Assembly (NCBI GenBank): GCA_016630955.3
Contig: CM049985.1
Location: 2,232,001-2,296,000 of the forward strand
Reading direction: 5' to 3'
DNA from: Didymella arachidicola
Lineage: Eukaryota; Ascomycota; Dothideomycetes; Pleosporales; Didymellaceae
DNA length: 64,000 nt
Of this stretch, positions 52,714-62,896 are shown piece by piece (the first letter of the stretch is position 1; every line of letters starts with the position of its first letter). The notes beneath the pieces were generated by a model. It was not told the origin of the DNA, did no database searches, and worked only from the letters and a program-made list of their open reading frames with translations. A program made the translations under genes and the position numbers.

Positions 52714-54049
52714 ATGGTGCAGAGATCTGACGTCAACTACTTCGGTGCGGGCCCCGCGCCCCTCCCCACCGCCGTCCTTGAGAAGGCATCGCAGGCGCTG
52801 CTCAACTACCAGGATAAGGGCCTTGGCCTCTGCGAGATCTCCCACCGTTCGCCCGAAGCCAATGCCATCCTTGCCGAGACCAAGCAGGCGCTGAGTGACC
52901 TGCTCGAGATCCCTGATGACTACGACATCCTCTTCCTCCAGAGCGGCGGCAGCGGCGAGTTCAGCGCGACCGTGTACAACCTCGTTTCGATCTGGGTAGA
53001 GAAGAAGCGCGCCAAGATTGCTGAAGAGGTGGGTGACGACAAGGACGAGGTACTGAAGCGGCTACAGAAGGTTGTGGACGAGGAGCTTAAAGTCGACTAT
53101 CTGGTCACTGGCTCTTGGTCACTCAAGGCCTCGCAAGAAGCTGCACGCCTCATTGGCGCCAAACACGTCAACGTCGCAGTTGATGCTCGCAAGGCCAACG
53201 ATGGCAAGTTCGGCAAGATCCCCTCCGAGGACCAGTGGAGCCTCACTCCTCGCTCGTCAGGCGGGCCAGCCTTCGTCTACTTCTGCGACAACGAGACTGT
53301 CGATGGTGTTGAGTTCCCGTCATTCCCCAAGGGTCTCGAGGGTGAGGATGCGCCAATTGTTGTTGCCGACATGTCCTCAAATTTCATCTCCCGCAAGGTC
53401 CATGTCCAGAAATACGGCATCATCTTTGGTGGAGCCCAGAAGAACATTGGAAACACTGGAATCGCGATTGCTATCATCAAGAAGTCACTCCTTCCTCCCC
53501 AGTCACCGTATGCCTCGCCAGATCTCCTGCGACAGCTAAACTTGGCTGTTGGACCCATTGTCTTCGACTACCCCACAATTGCGAAGAACAACTCCCTGTA
53601 CAACACCCTGCCAATTTTTGACGTATGGGTCGCTGGGCAAGTCATGAAGGGGCTCGTGGACACATACGGTACAAAGCGAATCGGAGGCCAGGAAGAAATC
53701 TCGGACGAGAAAGCCAACTTGATCTACGGTGTCCTTGACAAGTACACCGATGTCTACCGTGTTGTTCCAGACAAATCAGCGCGCAGCAGAATGAACATCT
53801 GCTTCAGGATTGCCGGTGGAGATGCAGACAAGGAAAAGGCTTTCCTTGCGGGCGCTGAGAAGAAGGGCCTATTGGGTCTGAAGGGTCACCGCAGCGTCGG
53901 TGGCATCCGTGCCAGCAATTGTGAGTGGCGCAGTCTTACCATCAATTTGGATATTATCATACTAACAGCATTCCACAGATAACGCCGTGTCTCTCGATGG
54001 CGCGAAACTGCTCGCTTCATACCTCGAGGAGTACGCCAAGTCTGCGTAA
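52714..54049 (+). CDS. SER1: Phosphoserine aminotransferase
   Basis: Exon 1 52714-53920 and exon 2 53979-54049 give 425 residues; the 58-nt intron (GTGAGT...CACAG) splits the Tyr codon in RASNYNAVS. A PLP enzyme of the aminotransferase class V fold that makes 3-phosphoserine from 3-phosphohydroxypyruvate with glutamate. Clear family blocks: NYFGAGPAPLPTAVLEKA, LGLCEISHRSPE, LFLQSGGSGEFSATVYNL, VADMSSNFISRKV, YGIIFGGAQKNIGNTG (Lys of AQKN is the PLP Schiff base), NNSLYNTLPIFDVWV, and the end GHRSVGGIRASNYNAV. Start chosen at MVQRSDVNYFGAGP; longer upstream frames add promoter sequence only. No targeting signal, so cytosolic. Confidence 0.96.
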
Positions 54050-55791
54050 AGGCCGACGACTGACGACCACGCTTTTTCGAGTTCACAAGAGGAAGCTCAC
54101 ATCATCACACCTATATCATGTACGATTCAATATCTTCAAGACACCTATCCCCCCAATACAATGACATTCCAACCCCTCAATCATCATGACTCCATCGATC
54201 TACCGCCATATGCTCCTTCAACCCCACCTTTTGATGCAATCTAGACCACCCATCCTACCTGCCAGTGGTATCAGGCGGGGCGAGCAGATCAGTCTTCCGT
54301 GTATTATCGCTTTTTGACACGGGCCGTTCCAATATCTCTGGTGCTCATTTCGCAATGGGTGACTTCCGGCTACAGCTGGACTTCACACCAACGACGAGGT
54401 AGCGAAATGAAGCCGTCACATCAGGGTGATCCTCAGGGTGATCCTCATGGTATGCAACGACCGACAGGGAGGCACAGCGGTCATCCGAAAGGTGCCGCGC
54501 ATGTCACCGCTGCCGTTGATCAATGACATAGACCACAGACAGGGTCTGCGCAACAAGTGGGCCTGCATTTGAAGGCAAGCACGCGTCGAGTCCCGTTGAT
54601 GTCGCCGTGCAGGTAAAGATGCACACTGCAGCATCACTCAGCCACAGGATTCCACATCGTCAGCCAAGCGGTAAGGTGTCGCACTCCTGAGAAACATCCA
54701 CCGGTTGTATCCTTCTTTACATCATATCGCAGCGCGACTGGACATTCACGAGCTAGGGAATAGATCCAAGAGGGCCGCTTAGTTGGCCCAACCTGGCTAG
54801 TCTCAACGACCTGAGTCCCGCTGCTTTGGACGATTTATGCCTCTTCACTGGTCATACTCGAGGTCTCTGAAGTTATGCAATTTCCTCTGAACGTTCAAAA
54901 GATCCCAGCTTCCGGTGTGGGGCGCATGTGGATCTGGCGTTCCCTGTGTCTCGGACAGGGCTGAAGCGAGGATCTGCGGCACAGCCTAAACTCAGTGGGC
55001 ATCAGAACGTTAGTTCAACCTCTCGACCTCACGACAACAGCAGACAAGACGCCACGCGCCTACCTAATCGGCTCACAAGTGGCAAGAGAATCAAATGGCG
55101 GCATCTGGAACTAAGTGACAGAAACGAAACCTTTGAGCCCACGGCAAGCGCTCAACTTTGACAGGAGACAGCCATACGCTGTTGGCAGCCTGCGATACGC
55201 CTTCGAGATGCTGCGAAGATAACTCTGCACTCGAAGACTTCGCGAGAATCTCACGATGCATCTTTGACCCGGGTAATGTCGCCACCAGTGGTAGAGCGTG
55301 GCCAATTTCCACGGTCTGCCACTGTGGAATTCAAGGGAAGCTTGTCAAGACGGGTCTGTCTGCTTCCGCTGCCCAGGCTCCCCGGCGTGCGTGCAGCTCG
55401 TGAAACCCCACTTTCTCCAAGCACACGAGGGTTCGCCATCTAAAGGGTTCATAGTGGACGGGGTCAAAGCTCCAACTCAACGAATGGACTACTGACAGCC
55501 GCCTCAGGACCGCTGTCCCGAAACTGCGCGCTACTGGCACGTACCTCAGTTTGCTCACATACCATCTGGCGTCTCATATTCGCCTCCTCGTCCCACGCCT
55601 AATGCTAACCCTCGTTCTCTCTTCCCTCGTTCTGCTGGCAGGCTCAGGTATCTCTTACTGAAGTCGAGCGTTTGTGTTTACTTCGGTCAGATTGTCTCCA
55701 TGAATACCTAAGCGTTATCACTTGCAACAGCCGCTGCTGGTGACCAGCGACGTTCTTTTCTTCTTGTGTATTTTGTTGCGAAGTTGGCACG
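54050..55791. other. Gene-free stretch, 1.7 kb
   Basis: Between SER1 and the seven-TM gene, both on the plus strand. A tandem repeat of CAGGGTGATCCT (two copies, about 54422-54446) is the only structure seen. Frames on either strand are short and unsupported. Confidence 0.4.
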
Positions 55792-58067
55792 ATGGAAGAA
55801 TGGCTCGCTCAATTGCCTCGTCTTGAGGCCCGGTCGCACTTCAATGTGTCGCTCAACACCTCGACCGTCAGCGAGCCCTCATGGACCTCGACGAATTCGA
55901 CAAGAGCCGTCATCGCGAGTCTCCAGTTGGCTCAGGTGCAGACATTACGTACAATGCATCTGGCTCTGGGCGTATTCAGTCTGGCGCTTGCACTGTTGAC
56001 GGTTCTCCGGATTCTGTCAGATGCGAGGAGAGCGGCAGAACTACAAGTCACTCTTCGCAAGCAGTAAGTAGCAAGACCTGATACGTTCGATCCAGGCTAA
56101 TCTTGCAGACGGTTCAACTCTCTTCGAAATGTCCACTCCGCCGAGACTTTCCCACTCGTTTTAGCTTGCGGTGCGGTGTCATCCCAAATTATATTTGTAG
56201 CAGTGCAGGGCACGACTCTCAATAGTGTATTATCTGAAAGCTGTCGAATGATAGCCATGGTCACCTTTCCCAGTATGTGGCGGCTGCACGGAATCATTGA
56301 CAACTACTGACGAACACAGCGATCTTTGCCATGGGCTACATCACTCTTGCATTCGGCATCGACACAGCTCTGCGCTCATTCAAGCAGGATCGATTTGCGC
56401 CGCGTGGGAAGTGGAATACGATACTCTGCATCACCGCAGTCCATGTCCTCCTCCTCGCGACGTGGATACCGACCATCGTATGGCCCATGTTCAATAAGTG
56501 CTTTGGCGGCCTGATCTGGTTCATCATGCGCTACGACCTACTCACTCTCGTTCTCCTCATCGTCCTAGTCTCTCTGCTTTTACTTTTGGCAGCCATCATC
56601 AGCATACAGCTGGTACGAACTGCGGATGTGGACCTCAATGAGCGCATCGCGGCATCAAGGATGGTCTACTACCTGCTGATGACCGCAGCTATTTACGTAA
56701 GTGCGGAGATGCGCTGAGTGAAGAGCACTAGTTAACAGACACAGACCTTGGTGATTCCCGTCGAGGTGCAGTCCCTCCAGGAGAACTTTGACGCTGCACT
56801 CGGTGGCGCGCGATTCGCGGAAGCATCGCTCTTCTCATCCGGCATAGTCATCTCGTTCTTCCACCTCTTCCTCCGCACAAACGCAAACCGGCTCATCATC
56901 CGCCCCATCGACGAGATGAGATCTCAATCCGAGCAGAAGCGACCAAGGCTCCGCCTCTTTGGTCCCAGTGATCTCGAGATGAACATCAGTGGTCCCATGG
57001 CACTTGTGGGTGGACGTCGACCTGACAGCAGACAAGGACTGATCGATGTTGGTCCGGAGAAGAACCGCTTCGATTTTGATCCGGAGTACTTTGAGCGACC
57101 GGAGCGAGCAATGACACCAGGGTCAAAACTCCAAAGCCCGATAGATCTCACAAAATGGCCGCTTCCTCCGGACCTGGACGAATCAAAGGAAGAGACGAAA
57201 GGTCACCAGCGAAACAAGGCCAGTTACTCCATCTTTCCTACGCGCGCCGAGGATGTGCCACGTTTTCCTGCTACTGTCTATAACCCATCCAGAGCAGTCA
57301 AGGGGGAATCGAGAATATCAAAGCTCGCAATGCGTAGATTCAACCGCCGCAGCTCCGTCACAGACGTCAGCCGAGAGTTCGAATCGATGGACAAGCCAAA
57401 CCCCTTCTTCGCCGTGGACAGAACTCGACACGCAAGCACAGCCAGCTGCGCAACCGTCCAGATCGGCCTTCGCTTTTCCCTCGGCCCAGCGATGCTCTCA
57501 GCAGCAAAGTACACCTCGCCCACCGCGCCAAACATGCCAAAGCTCAACCGCAACGAGACCGACTCCAGCACCGAGACCCTGGGCCTCCCTCTACAAGCCA
57601 CGTCCCCCACAGCAAAGCCCGACGAGGTCCTCCAACCCGCAGTCTTCTCTCCACCCGCCCAACGCGCTCTATCCCCCGCGAAACCCAGCCCCGCCCGCAC
57701 CCCAGCCTTCCCCCTCACGCCCTCTCAAAACAGCAGCGCCTACCTGCAAGCCCAGCGCGAGAAAGTCCTCATACCGACGCCTGGAACCCCACCCTCGCTC
57801 GCTCCCTCGCCACTCCCCGCCAACATCCTCAGCGGCCTGCGCATGAACCCCGTCACGCCCTCGGGCTCCGTCGCAGCAACCTCGCCCACCACAACCTCCC
57901 CTCGCACATCAGAACCCGCAACATCGTCGCGCCCTTCGACCCCGCTCGCCGCCGCGCTGCTGCGCTCAAATAGCGGCAAATCAGCCAAGAGCCCGAGTCC
58001 CACGGCGCGCATCCCGCTCGGCCAGGGCACTATGAGCCGCAGCCCGCCGCCTAGGGGGTGGGTGTAG
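55792..58067 (+). CDS. Seven-TM protein with long disordered cytosolic tail
   Basis: Exons 55792-56063, 56109-56272, 56320-56696 and 56745-58067 give 711 residues; introns of 45-48 nt. The last acceptor could also be 6 nt earlier (exon from 56739, adding TQ). A glycosylatable N-terminus (NVSLNTS, STNSTRA) precedes seven hydrophobic segments: LRTMHLALGVFSLALALLTV, FPLVLACGAVSSQIIFVA, MIAMVTFPTIFAMGYITLAFG, ILCITAVHVLLLATWIPTIVW, LLTLVLLIVLVSLLLLLAAI, MVYYLLMTAAIYTLVIPVE and SLFSSGIVISFFHLFL. The tail (about 370 aa) is Ser/Pro-rich with many S/T-P sites. The outside-N, 7-TM, long-tail layout suits a fungal G-protein-coupled-receptor-like protein, but no named class is recognised and no G-protein motif is proven. 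Confidence 0.7.
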
Positions 58068-58548
58068 ACGGCGGCGGTTCCTGAGGCACGTAGACCGGGG
58101 GGGCTGCACTGTACTATACGATATTTGGGGGGTTGGGACGGGGGTTCTGACGGCGTTTTGGTTTCAGGCGCGTCTCAGGCCGGCGGGCTTTGTTATGCTG
58201 CGCCAGGTGGGATGACTCGATGTGCCTGCTATGGTGCCGCAACGCCAACGCTGTTATGGAGTGTTTGTGCTGTGCACTTATGCTCTTTTTTTTTTTCTTT
58301 TACGAATCATGGCTTTTCTTGCTGTTGTGGTTGTTTGTGTCGGGGGATTCACCGCGGGTAATAGCGGGGATGGAGGATGCAGAGGGAGAGTGTCAGGGTA
58401 GGGTGTAGATGATGGATTGAATAGAATGGTTGCCCTCCCTCGACATGCTCATTGTCTTGCTGTGCTTGTAGACGCTGGGACACAGGTATTAAGTGACTCT
58501 ATCATTTGTTCATTATTCCATGTCTCGTATTATACCAAACTACTCTCC
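58068..58548. other. Convergent spacer
   Basis: Between the 3' ends of the seven-TM gene (plus) and the permease gene (minus). Contains a T-rich run near 58288-58305. No gene supported. Confidence 0.45.
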
Positions 58549-60472
58549 TCACCCCGTCCATTTCTTCCAGAACCTCCAACCACCGCTCTTTTCGTACGCA
58601 CCCTCCCTAGTTCGAAACCGCTCCCTTTCCTTATTTCTCCGCCTGCCGACCCACGCAAACCAGACCAACGACCCCACGGCCATGAACGCCACAACGAGCA
58701 GCGTCTGCAGCGGCTCTGCAAACACGGCCCGACTTAAAAGGAACAAGCTGACGCAGCAGAAGATGATGGGTGTGGTGATCCACGTCTTGTAGGGGCGCTC
58801 GAGATCCGGTTCGCGGACGCGCAGGACGATGAGGCCGAGGACGGTGGCGAAGTAGAATGTGTAGCCCGCGACGCCGTAGAAAGTAACAAGCGAGTCGAAG
58901 GAGCCGGTGAGGATGTAGACGGAGGTGAGGGCGGCGTTGAGCAGCATGGCAGAGATGGGGGTGTAGAAGAAGCCCGAGTCTGGGTCGGCGAAGAGGGTGG
59001 CCATTTTGCCGGAGAGCTTGGTAGATGTGGATGTCGAGTGGAGGCGGATGGTGCGCTGGGCGCGGCCGAGGCCAATGGTGCCGAACATGGACGGCATGTA
59101 GCCCTCCTTGCCGGCTGCGTAGACGAGGCGCCCGGAGGTGAAGGTCGTGGCGTTGAGGGCGCCGAAGCAGCTGCCGGAGACGAAGAGGGCGAGGATCAGG
59201 GCGCCGATGGGGCCAAAGACCTGGGCGCCAAAGGCGACGGCGACGGTGTTGGAGGACTCGATTACGTGCGGGGAGAGCACGAAGAAGTAGGATATGTTGG
59301 CGAGGATGTAGCACAGGATGACGAGGGGCAGCGAGGTGTGGATGACGCGGGGCAGGTCGCGGGCGGGGTTTTTGAATTCGGCGGTCACGTAGTTGACCTG
59401 GTTGTTGTTAGCGACAGAAGATTCGAGCGATTGCAGTGATAGGTACGTTGTCCCAGCCGTCAAAGGCCCACAGGCCGGCGTACAGGGCGACGGCCCAGTT
59501 GCTGATGTTGTGCGAGGTGTTGTCGAACCAGCCCGTGTGCTTCCAGTCGATGTTTGCGTCGCCGCGGTAGGAGAGGCCGGTTGTGGCGACGACGATGCCG
59601 ATGACGAAGATGCTGAGCAGGGCGACGAACTTGAGGAACATGAAGACGTCGGCGCTGCGGGTGCCCAGCCTGGTGGAGACGCAGTTGAGGGCCGTCACAA
59701 CAACCAGACCGGCCAGGGCGATGCCCTTGTCCAGCCAGGCGCTGGCGTCGACGGCCTCTGAGCCGATGACGGCGCGCACCAGGTACTCGCCGAAGATGAT
59801 GGAGATGATGGCGGCGGAGCCAGGCTTGAGAACCGTGACGGCGCACCAGGTGAACAAGAAACCCGCCCACTCGCCGAAGATCTTGGAGAGGTAGACCTGG
59901 GCGCCGCCGTTCAACGGGATGGCGCCGCCGAGCTCAGCGTAGCTGGCGGCGCCCGTCCAGGCCAGCACGCCCGCCACGGCCCAGACGAGCAGCGAGGCGC
60001 CCGGCGAGCCGGCGTTCTTGTTGACCTGCGAGGGCGACGAGAAGATGCCGCTGCCGATGATCAGGCCAATCACCAGCGACAGGCCGTTGAGGAAGGTCAG
60101 GCTCTTGTTCTTCTCCAGCGCGCCGCCATTGAGCGCGCCCGTCGGGTCGAGGGCGGCATTCGCGGGGGCGCCCAGGGCCGAGTAGCCCGGGGCGGTGCTC
60201 GAGAGGGGGAACAGGCTGGGCGCAAAGTCAAAGGCCGAGGACACGCTGTACGAGCGCGTGTGTCGCTGCGGGCGGCTGCTGCTCTCGCGCTCGGCGGGCG
60301 CGAACAGGGCGTCGTGGTCGTCCAGCGACAGCGACAGGCGGCGCGACGAGGGCGCGCCCGACGCCGACGACTCTTCGGACGTGCGGCGCGACAGGTGCGA
60401 GGACGAGGCCAGCGACGCGAGCTCGAGCGAGTCACGCGAGGGCGGCGGGAGGGTGGCATAGCGGCCGGCCAT
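58549..60472 (-). CDS. L-type amino-acid permease (APC superfamily, LAT/MUP-like)
   Basis: Exon 1 60472-59447 and exon 2 59397-58549 give 624 residues; the 49-nt intron (GTACCT...ACCAG) joins AFDGWDN to VNYVTAEFKNPARDLP, a conserved APC/LAT block. The N-terminal ~120 residues are a Ser/Arg-rich cytosolic tail. Then come about 12 membrane segments, with the family signatures SLVIGLIIGSGIFSSPSQV (helix 1 substrate site), AGVLAWTGAASYAELGGAIPLNGGAQVYL, FTWCAVTVLKPGSAAIISIIFGEY, and SGSCFGALNATTFTSGRLVYAAGKEGYMP. Closest known fungal relatives are the MUP1/MUP3 methionine permeases; the substrate (methionine or other neutral amino acid) is not decided. A GGACGGGGCA triplet repeat lies in its leader. 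Confidence 0.88.
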
Positions 60473-60481
60473 GGTGCGGGC

Positions 60482-60513
60482 GGACGGGGCAGGACGGGGC
60501 AGGACGGGGCAGG
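60482..60513 (+). repeat. GGACGGGGCA tandem repeat, about 3 copies
   Basis: Three consecutive copies of GGACGGGGCA then GGAC, immediately 5' to the permease start codon, in its leader or promoter (reverse complement TGCCCCGTCC). Confidence 0.8.
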
Positions 60514-60665
60514 ACTGAGTGTGTCGCTACGCCAGAGCCATGGAGGGAGTTTTTGCGTGTGGGATGTTCCTGCAGGCCCAGTCAATGCCCCTTGGTATCG
60601 TCAATCGTCAGCCCGGCGGTGTGAATGGCGGACGCTGAGGTCTGGGACGAGACCAGCTCCGCCTA

Positions 60666-62765
60666 CCGAGTCCGTGCGCGTGACGCCCACCATCGCGTAA
60701 CGCCCCGCTGAGATCCTATCGACTTGTTGAAAAATAAGGTTACTGAGCCACCAACAACAGCAAATATTGTATAATATTGTAGTAGAGTAGTAAATAGACC
60801 TATGTGAACTACTTGTGCTACTTGTATTTACTTGGAAGCCTAACGTTGCGTCCGCGGCGAGTAGTGACTGGTGGAGGAGCTGAGGGTGCCTCAGGGGCTT
60901 CTTTCGCACCACCAGCATCACCAGCTTGTTTCTGACGCTTATTGCTACCTGAGGTAGCTTTTAAGGCTTTACGCTTACCCTTTTGGGATAATTGGATAGC
61001 AGTAGTAGCTTGACGAGCGTCCCTTTGACGCTGCGCTTCAGCTGCCTTCTTAGCCTTCTCCTGCACCCTCACCTCCTTAGCTCTCTCACGCTCTGTACGC
61101 TTCTCCTGAGCCTCTCTTGCTCTCTGAAGCTTAATTGCTACTTGCTCTTGCTTCTGACGTAGCTTTTGAAGATGCTGCTCCTCCTGTTCTTGCTCATTGA
61201 TCTTCCGACGATAGTGTGCCTCTCTGACCTTCCGAGGAGACCAAAATACAGGTTGACTTTGGTACTCCTTCCGCTGTTGGAGACTCAGGGGCTTACTCTT
61301 CTTATTGTGCTTCTTCCTGTGTGCAAGAGACTCCTGCAGGCCTTTGTTCTGCTCAGTAAGCAGCTCAACCTGGGCAGTAAGAGAGTGAATTGCCCCTGTC
61401 AGCTCCCGCACTGCCTCACTGTCAGGTTCCTTCACATGATCCTTAAGTACCTGCCTTATACGCCTCCAGTCTGTTGGTCTAAGAGCTCCTGATTGTTCTT
61501 CTTTGTCTGTATAAGTGTTGTTGACTTGTTTGAGTACAGCAGAGGCGTCAGGGGGCCATATCCCTGTGGCTGCAAAGGAGTTGACGATTGTTGACTCCTG
61601 AAATGAGCTCTGCCACGCCGCCCAGAACAGGTGTAAGAAGTTTGATTTAGTGACTGGAGAGGTCCCCTGACTGCTTTGGAGGAACTGCGTAAGCTCATTT
61701 GAGTATGCTCGTGCCAGAGGTGAGAACAGGCAAACGTCCAGTGGCTGGAGCCTGTGTGTTGAGTGAGGGGGAAGGATCATCACGAGTATCTTGCGTTGGT
61801 TGGCGTACTCAATAAAGTCAGGGGTAACGTGGCTCCCGTGGCCGTCAAGTATCAAAAGACGATACTTTCTCCGTGCTGTGGCCTTAGTAGCGCGATCGAA
61901 CACCTGTTCAAGCCAGGCAAGAGCTATCTCGTTGTTGCTCCAGCCTGTACTAGATGAGCTGACAAAGACTGAGTGTTCCCCTGGCTTGATATCCTCCACC
62001 CAGCCTGAGTATATAGCTTGATTGGCTGCTGGGTATATGAGGCTTGCTGGCAGGGCTTCCCCTGAGGCACTTATGCAAGCAATAAGCGTGATCCACTCCC
62101 GTGAGCCGTCTTGGAGAGTACCTCTGACTTGCTTGCTGTCCCACAGTGGCCGGGAGAACACTCGTTTTGCACGTTCAAGTACCCCGATCATGAAGCCCTT
62201 CTCATCCATATTGTACATGTGCTGAGGCTCAATGCTGTACTCAGCTATCTTGCTGTGTAGAAGTGTGAAGTAGGCCTCAAAAGAAGCCCCTGAGTCAGCT
62301 TGGTGGCGATTGCGATCCTTCCCTGTTGCCCATTTGGTGACCAGTTCAGCTGTGTGACGGTGGAGGAAGCGAGTAACCCAGCTATCAGAGACGCTGCTAC
62401 CAGCTACTTTAGACGCGTAATTTCGGATTTGAAGCCTGTTAGGAGGGAATCCGTCCTCAGTAAGCTTATTAATAAGCTTAATAAGCTCTTGTTCTTCAGT
62501 GTTGTTGAGTTTCCGTTGGTTAACTGCTTTGACCTCCCTAGAAGTTGAAACCCCTTTGTGCCTCCGCGCTAACGTAGACCGATCAACTCCCTTTGCTTTA
62601 GCAAACTTTGTGTATGAAAGTTGTTCTTTATGATTGCGCAAATCGAATTCTGTAGCCGCTTCTTGAATTGAGTCCATATTGACTGAGCTATGGGGTGTTG
62701 AAGATGGGGTGCGATTTGCTTAGCGGGGCGTTACGCGATGGTGGGCGTCACGCGCACGGACTCGG
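60666..62765. mobile_element. Complete pogo/Fot1-type DNA transposon
   Basis: A 2100-bp element bounded by perfect 44-bp terminal inverted repeats: 60666-60709 and 62722-62765, beginning CCGAGTCCGTGCGCG and ending CGCCCCGCT. TA lies outside each end (60664-60665 and 62766-62767), the TA target duplication of Tc1/mariner/pogo elements. The inferred empty target reads C-TA-G. It contains a single long transposase gene on the minus strand. The element sits in what was a ~320-bp divergent spacer between the permease start (60472) and the leucyl-tRNA synthetase start (62897). It has no visible decay: identical ends, intact reading frame. Confidence 0.93.
60818..62677 (-). CDS. Pogo/Fot1-type transposase (DDE, CENP-B-type DNA binding)
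   Basis: An intronless, uninterrupted 619-residue protein. The N-terminal helix-turn-helix (SYTKFAKAKGVDRSTLARR, Psq-like) and a CENPB-type HTH (GFPPNRLQIRNYASKVAG...SWVTRFLHRH, about 75-107) bind the ends. The DDE catalytic triad is complete: D158 (MYNMDEKGF), D278 (LLILDGHGSHV) and D314 (HRLQPLDVCLFSP). The 35 residues between the second and third Asp give the DD35D pattern usual for fungal Fot1/pogo elements. The C-terminal third is a long basic Lys/Arg/Gln/Glu-rich coiled coil, ending RRGRNVRLPSKYK. Full length suggests activity is possible. Start chosen at MDSIQEAATEFDLRNH. Confidence 0.95.
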   Translation of the reverse strand: MDSIQEAATEFDLRNHKEQLSYTKFAKAKGVDRSTLARRHKGVSTSREVKAVNQRKLNNTEEQELIKLINKLTEDGFPPNRLQIRNYASKVAGSSVSDSWVTRFLHRHTAELVTKWATGKDRNRHQADSGASFEAYFTLLHSKIAEYSIEPQHMYNMDEKGFMIGVLERAKRVFSRPLWDSKQVRGTLQDGSREWITLIACISASGEALPASLIYPAANQAIYSGWVEDIKPGEHSVFVSSSSTGWSNNEIALAWLEQVFDRATKATARRKYRLLILDGHGSHVTPDFIEYANQRKILVMILPPHSTHRLQPLDVCLFSPLARAYSNELTQFLQSSQGTSPVTKSNFLHLFWAAWQSSFQESTIVNSFAATGIWPPDASAVLKQVNNTYTDKEEQSGALRPTDWRRIRQVLKDHVKEPDSEAVRELTGAIHSLTAQVELLTEQNKGLQESLAHRKKHNKKSKPLSLQQRKEYQSQPVFWSPRKVREAHYRRKINEQEQEEQHLQKLRQKQEQVAIKLQRAREAQEKRTERERAKEVRVQEKAKKAAEAQRQRDARQATTAIQLSQKGKRKALKATSGSNKRQKQAGDAGGAKEAPEAPSAPPPVTTRRGRNVRLPSKYK

Positions 62766-62896
62766 TAGTGCCCGTCGCGTCCAAGCTCCTGCATTTCACC
62801 GCGGAAGTCTTCCTGAAACGACCATCAGCTGTTCGACAGCAAAATGTCCAGCACAATGTCCAGCAAAATGTCTCCCGCGCCCGCTCTCACGAGGCC

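Noticed and set aside
62738..62896. LeuRS start at 62738
   Set aside because: This ATG lies inside the transposon's terminal repeat; a mitochondrial presequence starts naturally at 62897 or 62900.
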